Below are positions 36,988 through 45,595 of a stretch of 64,000 bases of DNA, piece by piece. Source of the DNA: Polaribacter septentrionalilitoris (GTDB taxonomy: Bacteria; Bacteroidota; Bacteroidia; Flavobacteriales; Flavobacteriaceae). The DNA is taken from NCBI RefSeq assembly GCF_009832745.1, contig NZ_VRMJ01000033.1:186001-250000 (forward strand), given 5' to 3'. The stretch's first letter is position 1, and the number at the start of each line of letters is the position of its first letter. Made by a program: the position numbers and the translations under genes. Under the pieces are notes generated by a model. It had not been told where the DNA came from. It did no database searches and saw only the letters and a program-made list of their open reading frames with translations.

Positions 36988-37269
36988 AATGTTCAATTTG
37001 TCATTCCTGCGAAAGCAGGAATCTTGTTAATCAATTATTGAGTTTTCTATAATGAGATTCCACATCAAGTGCGAAATGACAGTCAAAAGAACATCACTCT
37101 GGATTGCGCTTGATTAAGAACTTTAAATAAGTTAGTAAATCTGGATACATATTACTAAATCGATTTCGTTGTCTAACAAATATACAAAAAGTACATCAGA
37201 AATTTTTGTTAAGTATTACAAAATGGGTTGTTGTATTCGTAAGATTTATAGACAGTAATTTTATAGAAT
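36988..37269. other. intergenic region upstream of hmgA with a REP-like repeat
   Basis: Apart from the REP-like unit at 37000-37065 it holds no gene I can support. The rest is AT-rich and presumably carries the hmgA promoter, but I see no clear TAnnTTTG in a good position. Confidence 0.5.
37000..37065. repeat. REP-like palindromic repeat
   Basis: GTCATTCCTGCGAAAGCAGG (37000-37019) forms a tight hairpin (CCTGC-GAAA-GCAGG) and continues AATC. About 35 bases later GATTCCACATCAAGTGCGAA and ATGACA supply a partial outer complement (GTCATT/AATGAC, GAATC/GATTC). The layout is that of REP-type intergenic repeats. Confidence 0.65.
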
Positions 37270-37301
37270 AAAAAAACCGAAACAAATTTGTTTCGGTTTT
37301 A
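37270..37301. terminator. terminator after the ferritin gene
   Basis: The stem AAAACCGAAACAAA / TTTGTTTCGGTTTT has A and T runs on both sides and lies just downstream of the ferritin stop. Confidence 0.85.
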
Positions 37302-37321
37302 CATATTTTTGTTGATACTAC

Positions 37322-37828
37322 TTATTCTGTTGGTAGTCTTTCGTCTATCATTTTTAATGGCATATCTCCCATTAATTCGAATACATCTAAAATACTTCTT
37401 ACAGTATCTTCTTCTTCTACTTGTTCATTAACAAACCATTGCAAAAATACTTCTGATGCAAAATCGTTTACGCTTCTTGCTTTGCTAAAACATTTATAAA
37501 TAGATTGTGTAACCCCAATTTCTTGATCTAATGAAGTTTCATAAATAGCCTTTAAACTTTCAAAATCGTTATTCACTACTGGTATTGCTGGCGATATTGC
37601 TGCTCCACCTGCATCGTTTATAAAATTAAAAATTTTCATTCCATGTTCTCTTTCTTCCTCAGCTTGTTTGTAAAAAAAAGCTTTGCTATTTAAAAGTTCA
37701 CGTTGGTCGCACCAAGATGCCATTGCTAAATAAGAAGCAGATGCATGCATTTCTAGTGCTATTTGGTCGTTTAAAACATCCATCACTTCTGGATGTATGG
37801 TCATTTGTCTTCTTATGGCTGTTTTCAT
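37322..37828 (-). CDS. ftnA: ferritin
   Basis: 168 residues, a four-helix iron-storage subunit that forms a 24-mer and oxidises Fe(II). The ferroxidase residues are recognisable in DQIALEMHASASYLAMASWC (Glu and Tyr of helix A), KQAEEEREHGMKIFNFI (Glu-Glu and His of helix B) and FLQWFVNEQVEEEDTVRSIL (helix C). Length and pattern match bacterial non-haem ferritins rather than Dps or bacterioferritin. It is a single gene near the Fe-S gene group. Confidence 0.95.
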   Translation of the reverse strand: MKTAIRRQMTIHPEVMDVLNDQIALEMHASASYLAMASWCDQRELLNSKAFFYKQAEEEREHGMKIFNFINDAGGAAISPAIPVVNNDFESLKAIYETSLDQEIGVTQSIYKCFSKARSVNDFASEVFLQWFVNEQVEEEDTVRSILDVFELMGDMPLKMIDERLPTE

Positions 37829-37924
37829 GATTTTAGGTATTTATACACCAAAGATACAGTAAAGTATCATTATATGTTTATTGTAAGATGAATTTAAAAG
37901 CAGTCTAAATAAAAGAAAAGGTAT

Positions 37925-38212
37925 TTAAAACTCTGAAAAACAATACCCTAATTCTTCTTTTAAATCTATTAGTTTGGGTATGTCTAAAAACACTAAATGT
38001 TTTCTGTCTGCAATAAATAAGAGCACAAAGTTTTCGTTTTGAATGATGTTTTCTAAACTATCTAAACTGGTTAAAGCTTGTACTTTGTTTCTTAACTGAA
38101 GTAACTGTGGAAATGTAAGCGACATTACTTTATCATCTATCTTTAATTGATAGTTGCAAAACGTATGTTTCGTAATTTGAATATTAAAAGTTACGTCATG
38201 TAAAATTTCCAT
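37925..38212 (-). CDS. hypothetical protein
   Basis: 95 residues that I do not recognise. The sequence has no signal peptide or membrane segment. It shows short predicted beta strands (VTFNIQITKH, YQLKIDDKVMSL) followed by a helix (FPQLLQLRNKVQAL), then LLFIADRKHLVFLDI and a second helix, ending in Cys-containing ELGYCFSEF. It lies about 105 bases after the ferredoxin-NADP reductase gene on the same strand and upstream of ferritin, so a link to iron metabolism is possible but unproven. Confidence 0.7.
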   Translation of the reverse strand: MEILHDVTFNIQITKHTFCNYQLKIDDKVMSLTFPQLLQLRNKVQALTSLDSLENIIQNENFVLLFIADRKHLVFLDIPKLIDLKEELGYCFSEF

Positions 38213-38318
38213 GATGCAAATTTAATTATTATTTAGAATAAATAAAAATAATATTTATCTAATTTTAATACTTCTAGAAGATGTCAACTAATGGAGTTAC
38301 AGCAAGAATATTTGTAGA

Positions 38319-39374
38319 TTACTCAATCTTTTTAACTACTGCTTTTGGTGCTTCTTTTCTAGAGCCATCAAAACCATCTACACCACCAACTGTAGTATAT
38401 TTCATTACATATTTTTTATCTGGAAAAATGCGCTTGTATGCACTTTGACACATTAAAGTTGCTTCGTGAAATCCGCATAAAATCAACTTTAATTTACCAG
38501 GATACGTATTTACATCGCCAATGGCATAAATACCTGGTATGTTGGTTTGGTAATCTAAAGCATTGTTTACTTTAATGGCATTTTTTTCTATTTCTAAGCC
38601 CCAATTTGCAATAGGTCCTAATTTAGGTGATAACCCAAAAAGTGGGATAAAATGATCTGTTTCAATCATAAAAGGTTCACCTCCTTTTTTAATAACAGAA
38701 ACACCTTCTACATGATTTGTACCAGCAATACCTACCACTTCTGCAGGTGTAATTAAATCTATTTTACGAGCATCTTTCAATTCTTGTACTTTGTCTACAG
38801 AATCTAAAGCGCCTCTAAACTCGTTTCTTCTATGAATTAATGTTACAGAAGATGCTACATCTGTTAAAAAGATAGACCAGTCTAAAGCAGAATCTCCACC
38901 ACCAGCAATTACTACTTTTTTATCTCTGTAAACTTCTGGGTCTTTAATAATGTATTCCACACCAGCATTTTCAAAATTTGCAATGTTTGGTATGGGTGGT
39001 TTTCTTGGTTCAAAACTACCTAAACCACCAGCAATAGCCACTACTTTTGCTTGATGTTTTGTGCCTTTATTTGTAGTTACAATAAAGGTTTCATCTTCTT
39101 GTTTTTCTATGGTATCTGCACGTTCTCCTAACGTAAAACCTGGTTCAAATTGTTTAATTTGTTCCATTAGTTTATCCGTTAAATCGCCTGCTAAAATTTC
39201 TGGATAAGCAGGAATATCGTAAATAGGTTTTTTGGGATAAATTTCAGAACACTGACCTCCAGGTTGAGGCAAAGCATCAATTAAATGACAACGTAGTTTT
39301 AATAATCCTGCTTCAAAAACGGTAAATAATCCTGTTGGGCCAGCACCAATAATAAGAATGTCTGTGGTAATCAT
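38319..39374 (-). CDS. ferredoxin--NADP reductase (thioredoxin-reductase-like, YumC type)
   Basis: 351 residues. The FAD-binding motif is IIGAGPTGLFTVFEAGL near the start, followed by DALPQPGGQCSEIYPKKPIYD, which is typical of the YumC-type reductases and lacks the CxxC of thioredoxin reductase. The NADPH motif is VVIAGGGDSALDW, and the closing FAD motif is GIYAIGDVNTYPGK. It transfers electrons between NADPH and ferredoxin. The gene follows the NifU-like and ApbC genes, so reduction for Fe-S assembly or desaturation is plausible. Confidence 0.92.
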   Translation of the reverse strand: MITTDILIIGAGPTGLFTVFEAGLLKLRCHLIDALPQPGGQCSEIYPKKPIYDIPAYPEILAGDLTDKLMEQIKQFEPGFTLGERADTIEKQEDETFIVTTNKGTKHQAKVVAIAGGLGSFEPRKPPIPNIANFENAGVEYIIKDPEVYRDKKVVIAGGGDSALDWSIFLTDVASSVTLIHRRNEFRGALDSVDKVQELKDARKIDLITPAEVVGIAGTNHVEGVSVIKKGGEPFMIETDHFIPLFGLSPKLGPIANWGLEIEKNAIKVNNALDYQTNIPGIYAIGDVNTYPGKLKLILCGFHEATLMCQSAYKRIFPDKKYVMKYTTVGGVDGFDGSRKEAPKAVVKKIE

Positions 39375-39447
39375 TAATTTAAAAATATAAAAAAAACAAA
39401 AGTAGATTTTTTAGAGAAAAGGATATGTGACAAAAGTCACATATAAA

Positions 39448-39684
39448 CTAAGCTACATTAATAACCTCTTCTATTTGTGGCGCATATTTTTTTATCGTGG
39501 CTTCTACACCATTTTTTAAAGTCATTTGGTTTACAGAGCAGCCTGTACAAGCGCCTTCTAATTGTACTTTTACAATAGCGTTTTCTATAGATAAAAGCTT
39601 AATATTGCCACCATCGCTCATTAAAAAAGGTCGGATTTCATCTAATGCTTTTTCTACATTCTGTAATGTTTCTTGTGCTGTCAT
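39448..39684 (-). CDS. NifU C-terminal-domain Fe-S scaffold/carrier protein
   Basis: 78 residues from the ATG at 39684; a start further upstream would overlap the apbC gene. This is a single NifU-C (Nfu) domain. The cluster-binding CxxC is Cys46 and Cys49 in LEGACTGCSVNQMTLKNGVE, preceded by RPFLMSDGGNIKLL. Such proteins hold and deliver [4Fe-4S] clusters. It begins four bases after the apbC stop codon, so they form an operon. Confidence 0.93.
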   Translation of the reverse strand: MTAQETLQNVEKALDEIRPFLMSDGGNIKLLSIENAIVKVQLEGACTGCSVNQMTLKNGVEATIKKYAPQIEEVINVA

Positions 39685-39688
39685 AACT

Positions 39689-40828
39689 TTACTTTTTAAC
39701 TGCGCTACAACCACTCATTGTTGTAATTCTAACAACTTCTGTTGGTGGTAGGTTTTTGTTTCTTTTTAACAATTGTGAAACCATTTCTTTAGTGATATTA
39801 TTAAAAGCTTCTTCTAAAACGGTTCCTTCTTGCAGTGCAACTGGGTGACCAACGTCACCAGATTCACGAATACTTTGTACTAATGGTACTTCTCCTAAGA
39901 ATTGAGTTTTAATATCTTCGGCTAAATTTTTTGCGCCATCTTGACCAAAGATATAATATTTATTGTTTGGTAATTCTTCTGGTGTAAAGTACGCCATATT
40001 TTCAATGATTCCTAAAACAGGAACATTAATGCTTTCTTGTTGAAACATTGCTACTCCTTTTTTAGCATCAGCTAAAGCAATATTCTGTGGTGTACTTACT
40101 ACAACAGCTCCATTAATTGGTAAAGATTGTACTATTGATAAATGGACATCTCCTGTTCCTGGAGGTAGATCTATAAGCAAGAAATCTATATCTCCCCAGT
40201 CTGCGTCAAAAATCAATTGTTTTAACGCTTTAGATGCCATTGGTCCACGCCAAATTACTGCTTGATCTGGATTTGTAAAAAATCCTAGTGATAATAATTT
40301 AACTCCATAATTTTCTACAGGTTTCATTTTAGAACGCCCATCAACGTTTACAGAAAGTGGTCTAGATTTTTCAACATCGAACATAATATGCTGTGATGGA
40401 CCGTAAATATCTGCGTCTAAAACACCAACATTAAAGCCCATTTTTGCTAAAGAAATAGCAGTATTTGCTGTGATTGTAGATTTACCTACACCTCCTTTAC
40501 CAGATGCAATTGCAATGATGTTTTTGATGTTCGGAATTTCTTTTCCTCTAATCTGATTTGGATTTTCTTTTGGTGCAGGTTTCTCAACTTTTACGTTAAT
40601 TTTTACATCAATCTCTTCAGAAACATTTGTTTTGATTGCTTTTGCAATTTCAGTTTCAATTTTCTTTTTTGCTTGTAATGTTGGATTAGTGATTGTAACA
40701 TCTACATTTACCTCATTACCAAAAATTACTACATTCGTTACATTTTTGTTTTCAACTAAACTTTTTCCTTCTCCAGGTGCAGTAATTGTTTCTAACGCGT
40801 TATATATATCTTGTTTTTTAAAACTCAT
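39689..40828 (-). CDS. apbC: Mrp/NBP35-family iron-sulfur carrier ATPase
   Basis: 379 residues. Residues 1-80 are a MIP18/DUF59-type domain (MSFKKQDIYNALETITAPGE). The deviant Walker A is ASGKGGVGKSTITANTAISL (from 108), the Walker B is IDFLLIDLPPGTGDVHLS, and DLPPGTGD is the family signature. The C-terminus ends MSGCSAVKK. The CxxC seen in many ApbC proteins is missing a partner in the MSGC region, which varies in this family. It loads Fe-S clusters on target proteins. It heads the operon with nifU-like. Confidence 0.93.
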   Translation of the reverse strand: MSFKKQDIYNALETITAPGEGKSLVENKNVTNVVIFGNEVNVDVTITNPTLQAKKKIETEIAKAIKTNVSEEIDVKINVKVEKPAPKENPNQIRGKEIPNIKNIIAIASGKGGVGKSTITANTAISLAKMGFNVGVLDADIYGPSQHIMFDVEKSRPLSVNVDGRSKMKPVENYGVKLLSLGFFTNPDQAVIWRGPMASKALKQLIFDADWGDIDFLLIDLPPGTGDVHLSIVQSLPINGAVVVSTPQNIALADAKKGVAMFQQESINVPVLGIIENMAYFTPEELPNNKYYIFGQDGAKNLAEDIKTQFLGEVPLVQSIRESGDVGHPVALQEGTVLEEAFNNITKEMVSQLLKRNKNLPPTEVVRITTMSGCSAVKK

Positions 40829-41337
40829 TTTAGGTTTTAATTTATTAGGATTTATTCTAAATTACAAAGATACTTGTAAAAATATTCTTAAGGAAATATT
40901 GCTTCAAATAGTACTATTAAAATACTCTTAAAAGTTAAAAAAAATAAAGCTTGTAGTTTTTATTATTTTTTCTTAGATTTATGTAAAAATACCTTTTAAT
41001 ATATAATCTATGAAAAACATTATCCCCCCAAAATGTTTAGTTGTACTACTATTTTTGCTTTTTAATTTCAAAAGCGGTTTTCTAAGGACAAATTCATTTT
41101 CTAAAAATCTTAAATTTACTTATTATTATATTGAATAATAGCTGGGAAATTAAAGTACTAGAAATTTTATCATAAATAAAAAGATGGTAAATATTTCTGC
41201 TCTTCTTATTTTAAAAAATAAATAAAGAAATAGAGGTTTTATAAAAGTGAAGAATTAAACGATTCTTCATAAATATTTTATTATGATACTCTAATAAAGT
41301 TTTATAGTCTTAATATAAATCATCATAAAAATTAAAT
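40829..41337. other. long intergenic region upstream of the AraC-type regulator
   Basis: Very AT-rich. It contains one short frame at 41010-41138 (listed separately). I see no other gene, terminator or clear TAnnTTTG promoter. It separates the minus-strand Fe-S operon from the plus-strand regulator operon and should hold both promoters. Confidence 0.5.
41010..41138 (+). pseudogene. signal-peptide-like 42-residue frame, possible gene remnant
   Basis: It reads MKNIIPPKCLVVLLFLLFNF, then KSGFLRTNSFSKNL and a stop soon after. The hydrophobic N-terminus resembles the leaders of the small secreted proteins at 44264 and 45087 (MKN plus a Leu-rich stretch), but no mature domain follows. It may be the decayed start of a further family member, or chance. 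Confidence 0.3.
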
Positions 41338-41889
41338 ATGAAAATATTTATTACGTTTGATTTTACAGCACTTTGCAACAAAGTTCTTGAGGAAAAATTA
41401 TGCGATCTTGATATTAAATATAAAATGTTAAGTTTTGGTGAAGTAGAGTTTTTAGAGAAAATCTCTAAAGAAAAACTAACTCATTTAAATAATTCTCTTA
41501 AAGAATATAGCTGTAGTATTATTGAAAATGAAAAAATTATACTAGTGCAAAAAATTAAAGACACTATTATAGATATGGTTTATAATAACGATAATGATAT
41601 TCATGTAAAAAGTTCTGTGTATTTATCAGAAAAACTAAACCAAAGTTACGGGTACTTATCTAACCTGTTTTCTGAGGTTACATTTACATCTATAGAAAAC
41701 TATATTATTCTACACAAAATAGAATACACAAAACAACTAATTACAAACAGCAATTTAACACTAACAGAAATTGCCTATAAATTAAATTATTCTAGCGTAG
41801 CTCATTTAAGTACCCAATTTAAAAACACTACTGGCATTACTCCTTCAGCTTTTCAAAGAATAATTACTAAAAGAAGAACCCTAAAATAA
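41338..41889 (+). CDS. AraC-family regulator with metal-binding-like N-terminal domain
   Basis: 183 residues. The C-terminal half (about 85-180) is an AraC DNA-binding domain (LNQSYGYLSNLFSEV, LTLTEIAYKLNYSSVAHLS, FKNTTGITPSAFQR). The N-terminal 75 residues resemble an HMA-like ferredoxin fold known to me from flavobacterial homologues that carry MVCxRC; here the site reads FTALC, so CxxC has become TxxC (Thr10, Cys13). Metal sensing is therefore doubtful. It lies six bases upstream of the response regulator gene and close to the kinase gene, and may be the output of that system. Confidence 0.88.
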   Translation: MKIFITFDFTALCNKVLEEKLCDLDIKYKMLSFGEVEFLEKISKEKLTHLNNSLKEYSCSIIENEKIILVQKIKDTIIDMVYNNDNDIHVKSSVYLSEKLNQSYGYLSNLFSEVTFTSIENYIILHKIEYTKQLITNSNLTLTEIAYKLNYSSVAHLSTQFKNTTGITPSAFQRIITKRRTLK

Positions 41890-41895
41890 TTAAAT

Positions 41896-42342
41896 ATGCA
41901 AGAAAAAGAAATTTACATACTACTAGCAGATGATGATGAGGATGATAGATTATTTTTTACAGATGCTTTAGATGAGTTAAAAATAAAGACCAAGGTTAAA
42001 ACCTTTAATGATGGAGTAGCGTTAATGAATTATTTAAATGATAAAAGTAATTTATTACCAAGTATACTTTTTTTGGATTTAAATATGCCAAAAAAATCGG
42101 GTGTAGAGTGTTTGTCTGAAATTAAAAAAGACGATTATTTCAAAGATATTGCAATTGCCATATATTCTACCTCTGCATCTGAAGCAGATATCGAAGACAC
42201 TTTTGTGTTAGGTGCAAATATTTATATTAAAAAACCTAATGATTATAAGAAACTAAAAAAAACACTATCTAACATTGTAACAATTAATTGGCAATACGAT
42301 ACAAGTAATTTAAACAAGGATAATTTTTTATTGCGTTTGTAA
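41896..42342 (+). CDS. single-domain response regulator (Rcp1/CheY-like)
   Basis: 148 residues with only a receiver domain. The acidic pocket is DDDEDD (12-17), the phospho-acceptor is Asp61 in ILFLDLNMPKKSGVEC, and the conserved Lys is in NIYIKKPNDYKK. There is no DNA-binding output, so it must pass the signal by protein contact or phosphotransfer, perhaps to the AraC-type regulator encoded six bases upstream or the kinase 16 bases downstream. Confidence 0.94.
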   Translation: MQEKEIYILLADDDEDDRLFFTDALDELKIKTKVKTFNDGVALMNYLNDKSNLLPSILFLDLNMPKKSGVECLSEIKKDDYFKDIAIAIYSTSASEADIEDTFVLGANIYIKKPNDYKKLKKTLSNIVTINWQYDTSNLNKDNFLLRL

Positions 42343-42358
42343 TATAATTTTTAAAATT

Positions 42359-44128
42359 ATGACCTCCAGAAAAATCTTAAATTTTACTTTTTCTCTTAGT
42401 TTTTCTATAATTGTTGTTGTAGGTATTTTCTCATACACACACATAAAAGATCTTATTAAATCTTATGATAAAGTATCGCATACTTTTAAAATTATTACAG
42501 AATTAAACAAAACACATCATTATTTAACAGCTGCAGAAAATAATTTAAAAGAATACTTAATTTTTAATAATAATATTGAAGAACCTTTTTATAAAAATAT
42601 ACAGAAACTAGATAATAGTTTTACAAGACTAAAAGCCCTTACAGAAAATGATTCTACACATCAACAAAAATTAAAAGAACTTAATATTCTAATACCAAAA
42701 TTATTAGTTTTTTACAACAAAACTTTAAAGAGTTTAAAAGAGGGAGAATTAAACCCAACTAAGTTTAATTTGGCTTTCATTAAAAATAAAAAGATAGAGG
42801 CTATTCGATATGAGATTTCAAATATTATTAGATATGAAGAAAAAATATTAAATTTTCAAAAAGAAAAAAGTTATAATGGTTTAATAAATACCCCTATTAT
42901 TATATATGTTATTTTAATAATAACACTAATAATTGTCTTATACACCTATTTTAGAACAAGTAAAAATTTAAAAAAACTCGAATCTAAAAATGAGTCATTA
43001 GAAATCTTTAAGACAGCTTCAGACCAAGCAGAAATTGCGTGTAAACATGGTAATTGGTCTTTGTTTTTAGACGATTTAAGATATGAATTTTCAGACAATT
43101 TATATCGTTTATTAGGAGAAAAACCACAATCTTTTGCGCCTACTTCAGAAAACTTTATGGCATTTGTTCATCCTAAAGATTTAAAAAAATTAAGAAAACA
43201 AATAAAGATGATGTTGGTAGCAAAAAACCTTCCTCCTGTCTATTACAGAATTATTAAAAAAAATGGTGAAATCTCTCATTTTAAAACATTTGGTAAAATT
43301 ATCACAAATAAATATGGAGGGACTAAAATTTTAGGAACAACTAGAGATATAACTGAAGAAATAGATCATTACAAATTGTTAGAAGAAAGAAATAGAACAT
43401 TAGAACGTAAAAATAAAGAGTTGAATTCTTTTAACCATGTAGCTAGTCATGACCTTCAAGAACCTCTTCGTAAAATTCAAACATTTATATCTCGATTAGA
43501 AGATAAAGAAACAGACAATTTATCTGAAAAAGGATTGCAGTATTTACTAAAAATAAAGAATTCTGCAACAAGAATGCGTGCATTAATTAACGACTTATTA
43601 CATTTTTCTAAAGTAACCAAACCTAAAGAAGTTCTAGAACTAACTGATATGAATATTGCTTTAGAAAAAGCTAACAAGGAATTAGAAGAATTAATTACAG
43701 AAAAACAAGCAATAATAACTGCTGATAAAATTCCTATAATTACCGCAATTCCTTTTCAAGTAGAACAATTATTTATAAACTTAATAAGCAATTCTCTAAA
43801 ATATAGTAAAGATGATACTGTACCAAATATATCAATCTCCTACTCTAAAGTAAAAGCGATAAATTATTCTAAAATTAAAAATCCAAAATTTAAATACTAT
43901 CATAAGTTAACTTTTAAAGATAATGGTATTGGTTTTAACAAAGCATATGCCGAAAAAATTTTCGCGCTTTTTAATAGACTCCACAGCAGAGGAGAATATT
44001 CTGGAACAGGTATTGGATTGTCTATTTGTAAAAAAATTGTAGATAATCACCAAGGCTATATTTTTGCGGAAGGAGAAGTAAATAAAGGAGCTACTTTTGA
44101 AATTTTTTTCCCGAAAATAAAAAACTAA
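42359..44128 (+). CDS. membrane sensor histidine kinase with PAS domain
   Basis: 589 residues. TM1 at about 8-28 and TM2 at about 178-198 bracket a 150-residue helical periplasmic sensor (CHASE3-like: LNKTHHYLTAAENNLKEYLI). A PAS domain follows at about 215-330 (GNWSLFLDDLRYEFSDNLYR). HisKA has its His near 363 in FNHVASHDLQEPLRKIQTF. The ATPase has NLISNSLKYS and SGTGIGLSICKKIV. Operon with the AraC and response regulator genes. Downstream lie the small secreted protein genes, which it may control. Confidence 0.94.
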   Translation: MTSRKILNFTFSLSFSIIVVVGIFSYTHIKDLIKSYDKVSHTFKIITELNKTHHYLTAAENNLKEYLIFNNNIEEPFYKNIQKLDNSFTRLKALTENDSTHQQKLKELNILIPKLLVFYNKTLKSLKEGELNPTKFNLAFIKNKKIEAIRYEISNIIRYEEKILNFQKEKSYNGLINTPIIIYVILIITLIIVLYTYFRTSKNLKKLESKNESLEIFKTASDQAEIACKHGNWSLFLDDLRYEFSDNLYRLLGEKPQSFAPTSENFMAFVHPKDLKKLRKQIKMMLVAKNLPPVYYRIIKKNGEISHFKTFGKIITNKYGGTKILGTTRDITEEIDHYKLLEERNRTLERKNKELNSFNHVASHDLQEPLRKIQTFISRLEDKETDNLSEKGLQYLLKIKNSATRMRALINDLLHFSKVTKPKEVLELTDMNIALEKANKELEELITEKQAIITADKIPIITAIPFQVEQLFINLISNSLKYSKDDTVPNISISYSKVKAINYSKIKNPKFKYYHKLTFKDNGIGFNKAYAEKIFALFNRLHSRGEYSGTGIGLSICKKIVDNHQGYIFAEGEVNKGATFEIFFPKIKN

Positions 44129-44172
44129 CCATAAAATTACTGTTTAATAAATCTACTTTTTAAAATCTTATA

Positions 44173-44224
44173 ACAATTAGAAAAAATTGTATAACAAAAA
44201 AAGTGAATCTAGATTGTAAATTTG
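44173..44224 (+). promoter_or_regulatory. promoter block of secreted protein 1 (duplicated at 44995)
   Basis: A short inverted repeat ACAATT-AGAAAA-AATTGT (44173-44190) precedes a perfect -7 motif TAAATTTG (44217-44224) by 26 bases. The whole stretch from about 44162 to the start codon and into the signal peptide is nearly the same as 44986-45138. The ATG at 44264 is 39 bases downstream of the box. Confidence 0.6.
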
Positions 44225-44263
44225 AGATATAGAAATTGTTTTATTAATATAAAACCCTCTGTC

Positions 44264-44707
44264 ATGAAAAATTTACATATAATATTAGGTCTCGTTTTAT
44301 TGATATCATTAAACTCTCAAAGTTTTTGGTCTCAAAATTTAGCTATAAATACAAATTTAAAAAAAACGTCAGTAAATAATTTTATCCCAAAAAACAAAAA
44401 AGTAGTAAATACTATTTTAACTGAAGGGAACTACACATACGTTTGTAAAGGCAAAGAAGTTTTAGTAAAGATTAAAGATGGTTACTATAAAGAAAATTAT
44501 GAAAATAATGAATTTATTGAGGCTAAAATTAATTGGATATCTGAAAATGAGTATAGCCTTACTATTACAGATATAAACAAGAAAAACCTACCATTTAAAA
44601 AAGGAACACAGTTAAATACTAAAATAATAAAAGTTAAAAACAATAAATATTATTACGAATCTAATTTAAATGGTTTAACCTGGACAGGTAACTTTAAAAA
44701 AGAGTAA
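44264..44707 (+). CDS. small secreted protein, paralogue 1 of 4
   Basis: 147 residues from the ATG at 44264; an in-frame TTG start at 44222 would lie in the promoter. Signal peptide about 1-24 (ending SFWSQ), no lipobox. The mature domain (about 62-147) reads GNYTYVCKGKEVLVKIKDGY, then INWISENEYSLTITDI, PFKKGTQLNTKIIKVK and GLTWTGNFKKE, an apparently all-beta pattern with many Tyr and Lys. I do not know the family. Three relatives follow within 3 kb. It has its own terminator and lies just after the kinase gene. Confidence 0.8.
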   Translation: MKNLHIILGLVLLISLNSQSFWSQNLAINTNLKKTSVNNFIPKNKKVVNTILTEGNYTYVCKGKEVLVKIKDGYYKENYENNEFIEAKINWISENEYSLTITDINKKNLPFKKGTQLNTKIIKVKNNKYYYESNLNGLTWTGNFKKE

Positions 44708-44730
44708 AATGCTCTTTTAATAGTTCATAA

Positions 44731-44769
44731 AATAGCTCATCATTTATTTGATGAGCTATTTTTTATTTT
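44731..44769. terminator. terminator after secreted protein 1
   Basis: The stem AATAGCTCATCA / TGATGAGCTATT is followed by a T-rich run. The core ATCTCATCA/TGATGAG(A/C) recurs in the terminators of paralogues 2 and 3. Confidence 0.88.
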
Positions 44770-44986
44770 AGTTTTTTTGGGCTTTAAAGCATGTGCTAAA
44801 AATCTTTAATTTAATTTTCTAGCACAGTAATTAGTTTATTTCTAAAAGTTGCTGCATTAATTCTTCTAATATTTATTGTTAGACTTTCTCGTTTTTTAAA
44901 AGTAATTACTTACATCTCTTATTAAATTTTTAATGTATTCTAAATTAAAAAAACAATAGACCCAGCATTATTAATTTTAAATAAAA
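44770..44986. other. spacer between secreted proteins 1 and 2
   Basis: AT-rich sequence of 217 bases; I see no gene, repeat or RNA in it. Confidence 0.5.
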
Positions 44987-44994
44987 ATCTTGTA

Positions 44995-45046
44995 ACAATT
45001 AGAAAAAATTGTGTAACAAAAAAAGTAGATATCGGTTGTAAATTTG
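44995..45046 (+). promoter_or_regulatory. promoter block of secreted protein 2
   Basis: ACAATT-AGAAAA-AATTGT (44995-45012) and TAAATTTG (45039-45046), with the same 26-base spacing as at 44173-44224. The ATG at 45087 lies 40 bases further on. Confidence 0.6.
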
Positions 45047-45086
45047 AGGGTATAGAAGTTGTTTTACTAATTTAAAATTGTCCATC

Positions 45087-45536
45087 ATGAAAAATCCATA
45101 TAAAATATTAGGTCTAGTTTCATTATCAATATTGTTTAATTTTCAAATTTCCGTTTCTCAAGAAAGAGTTCGTGAAAATATGATAAACACATACTCAAAA
45201 ATGTATACTTTAGCAAAAAGTGTAGTTGTAGAAAGTCCTATATTAAAGGACGGAGCATACACTTATAAATGTAAAGAAAATGATATTTTTGTAGAGATTA
45301 AAAATGGTTATTACTATGAATATCATCCAGGTAAAGAATATATCAAAGCTGTAATTGATTGGAAATCTGAATATCAATACAAATTAATTGTAGTAGAATT
45401 GGAAAAAAGAAATGCTCCTTTAAAAATTGGCAGTGAACTGTCAGCTGAAATTGTAAAAGTAAAAGGAGATCAATACTATTACACTTCTGTTTTTAATAAT
45501 AAAACCAGAAACGGAAGTTTCAAAAAAATAAGATAA
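45087..45536 (+). CDS. small secreted protein, paralogue 2 of 4
   Basis: 149 residues from the ATG at 45087; the upstream in-frame TTG is not needed. Signal peptide about 1-25 (ending ISVSQ). The mature part starts ERVRENMINTYSKMYTLAK and continues VVVESPILKDGAYTYKCKEN, IKNGYYYEYHPGKEYIKAVI, PLKIGSELSAEIVKVKGDQ and ends NGSFKKIR. The coding body is closest to paralogue 3, yet its promoter and leader are those of paralogue 1, which points to recombination between copies. Function unknown. Confidence 0.8.
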   Translation: MKNPYKILGLVSLSILFNFQISVSQERVRENMINTYSKMYTLAKSVVVESPILKDGAYTYKCKENDIFVEIKNGYYYEYHPGKEYIKAVIDWKSEYQYKLIVVELEKRNAPLKIGSELSAEIVKVKGDQYYYTSVFNNKTRNGSFKKIR

Positions 45537-45560
45537 CTTACTTTTTTAAACTTAATCACT

Positions 45561-45595
45561 AAAATCTCACCAATTTTTTGATGAGATTTTTTTTT
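45561..45595 (+). terminator. terminator after secreted protein 2
   Basis: The stem AAAATCTCA / TGAGATTTT with an 11-base loop is followed by a T run. Confidence 0.8.
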
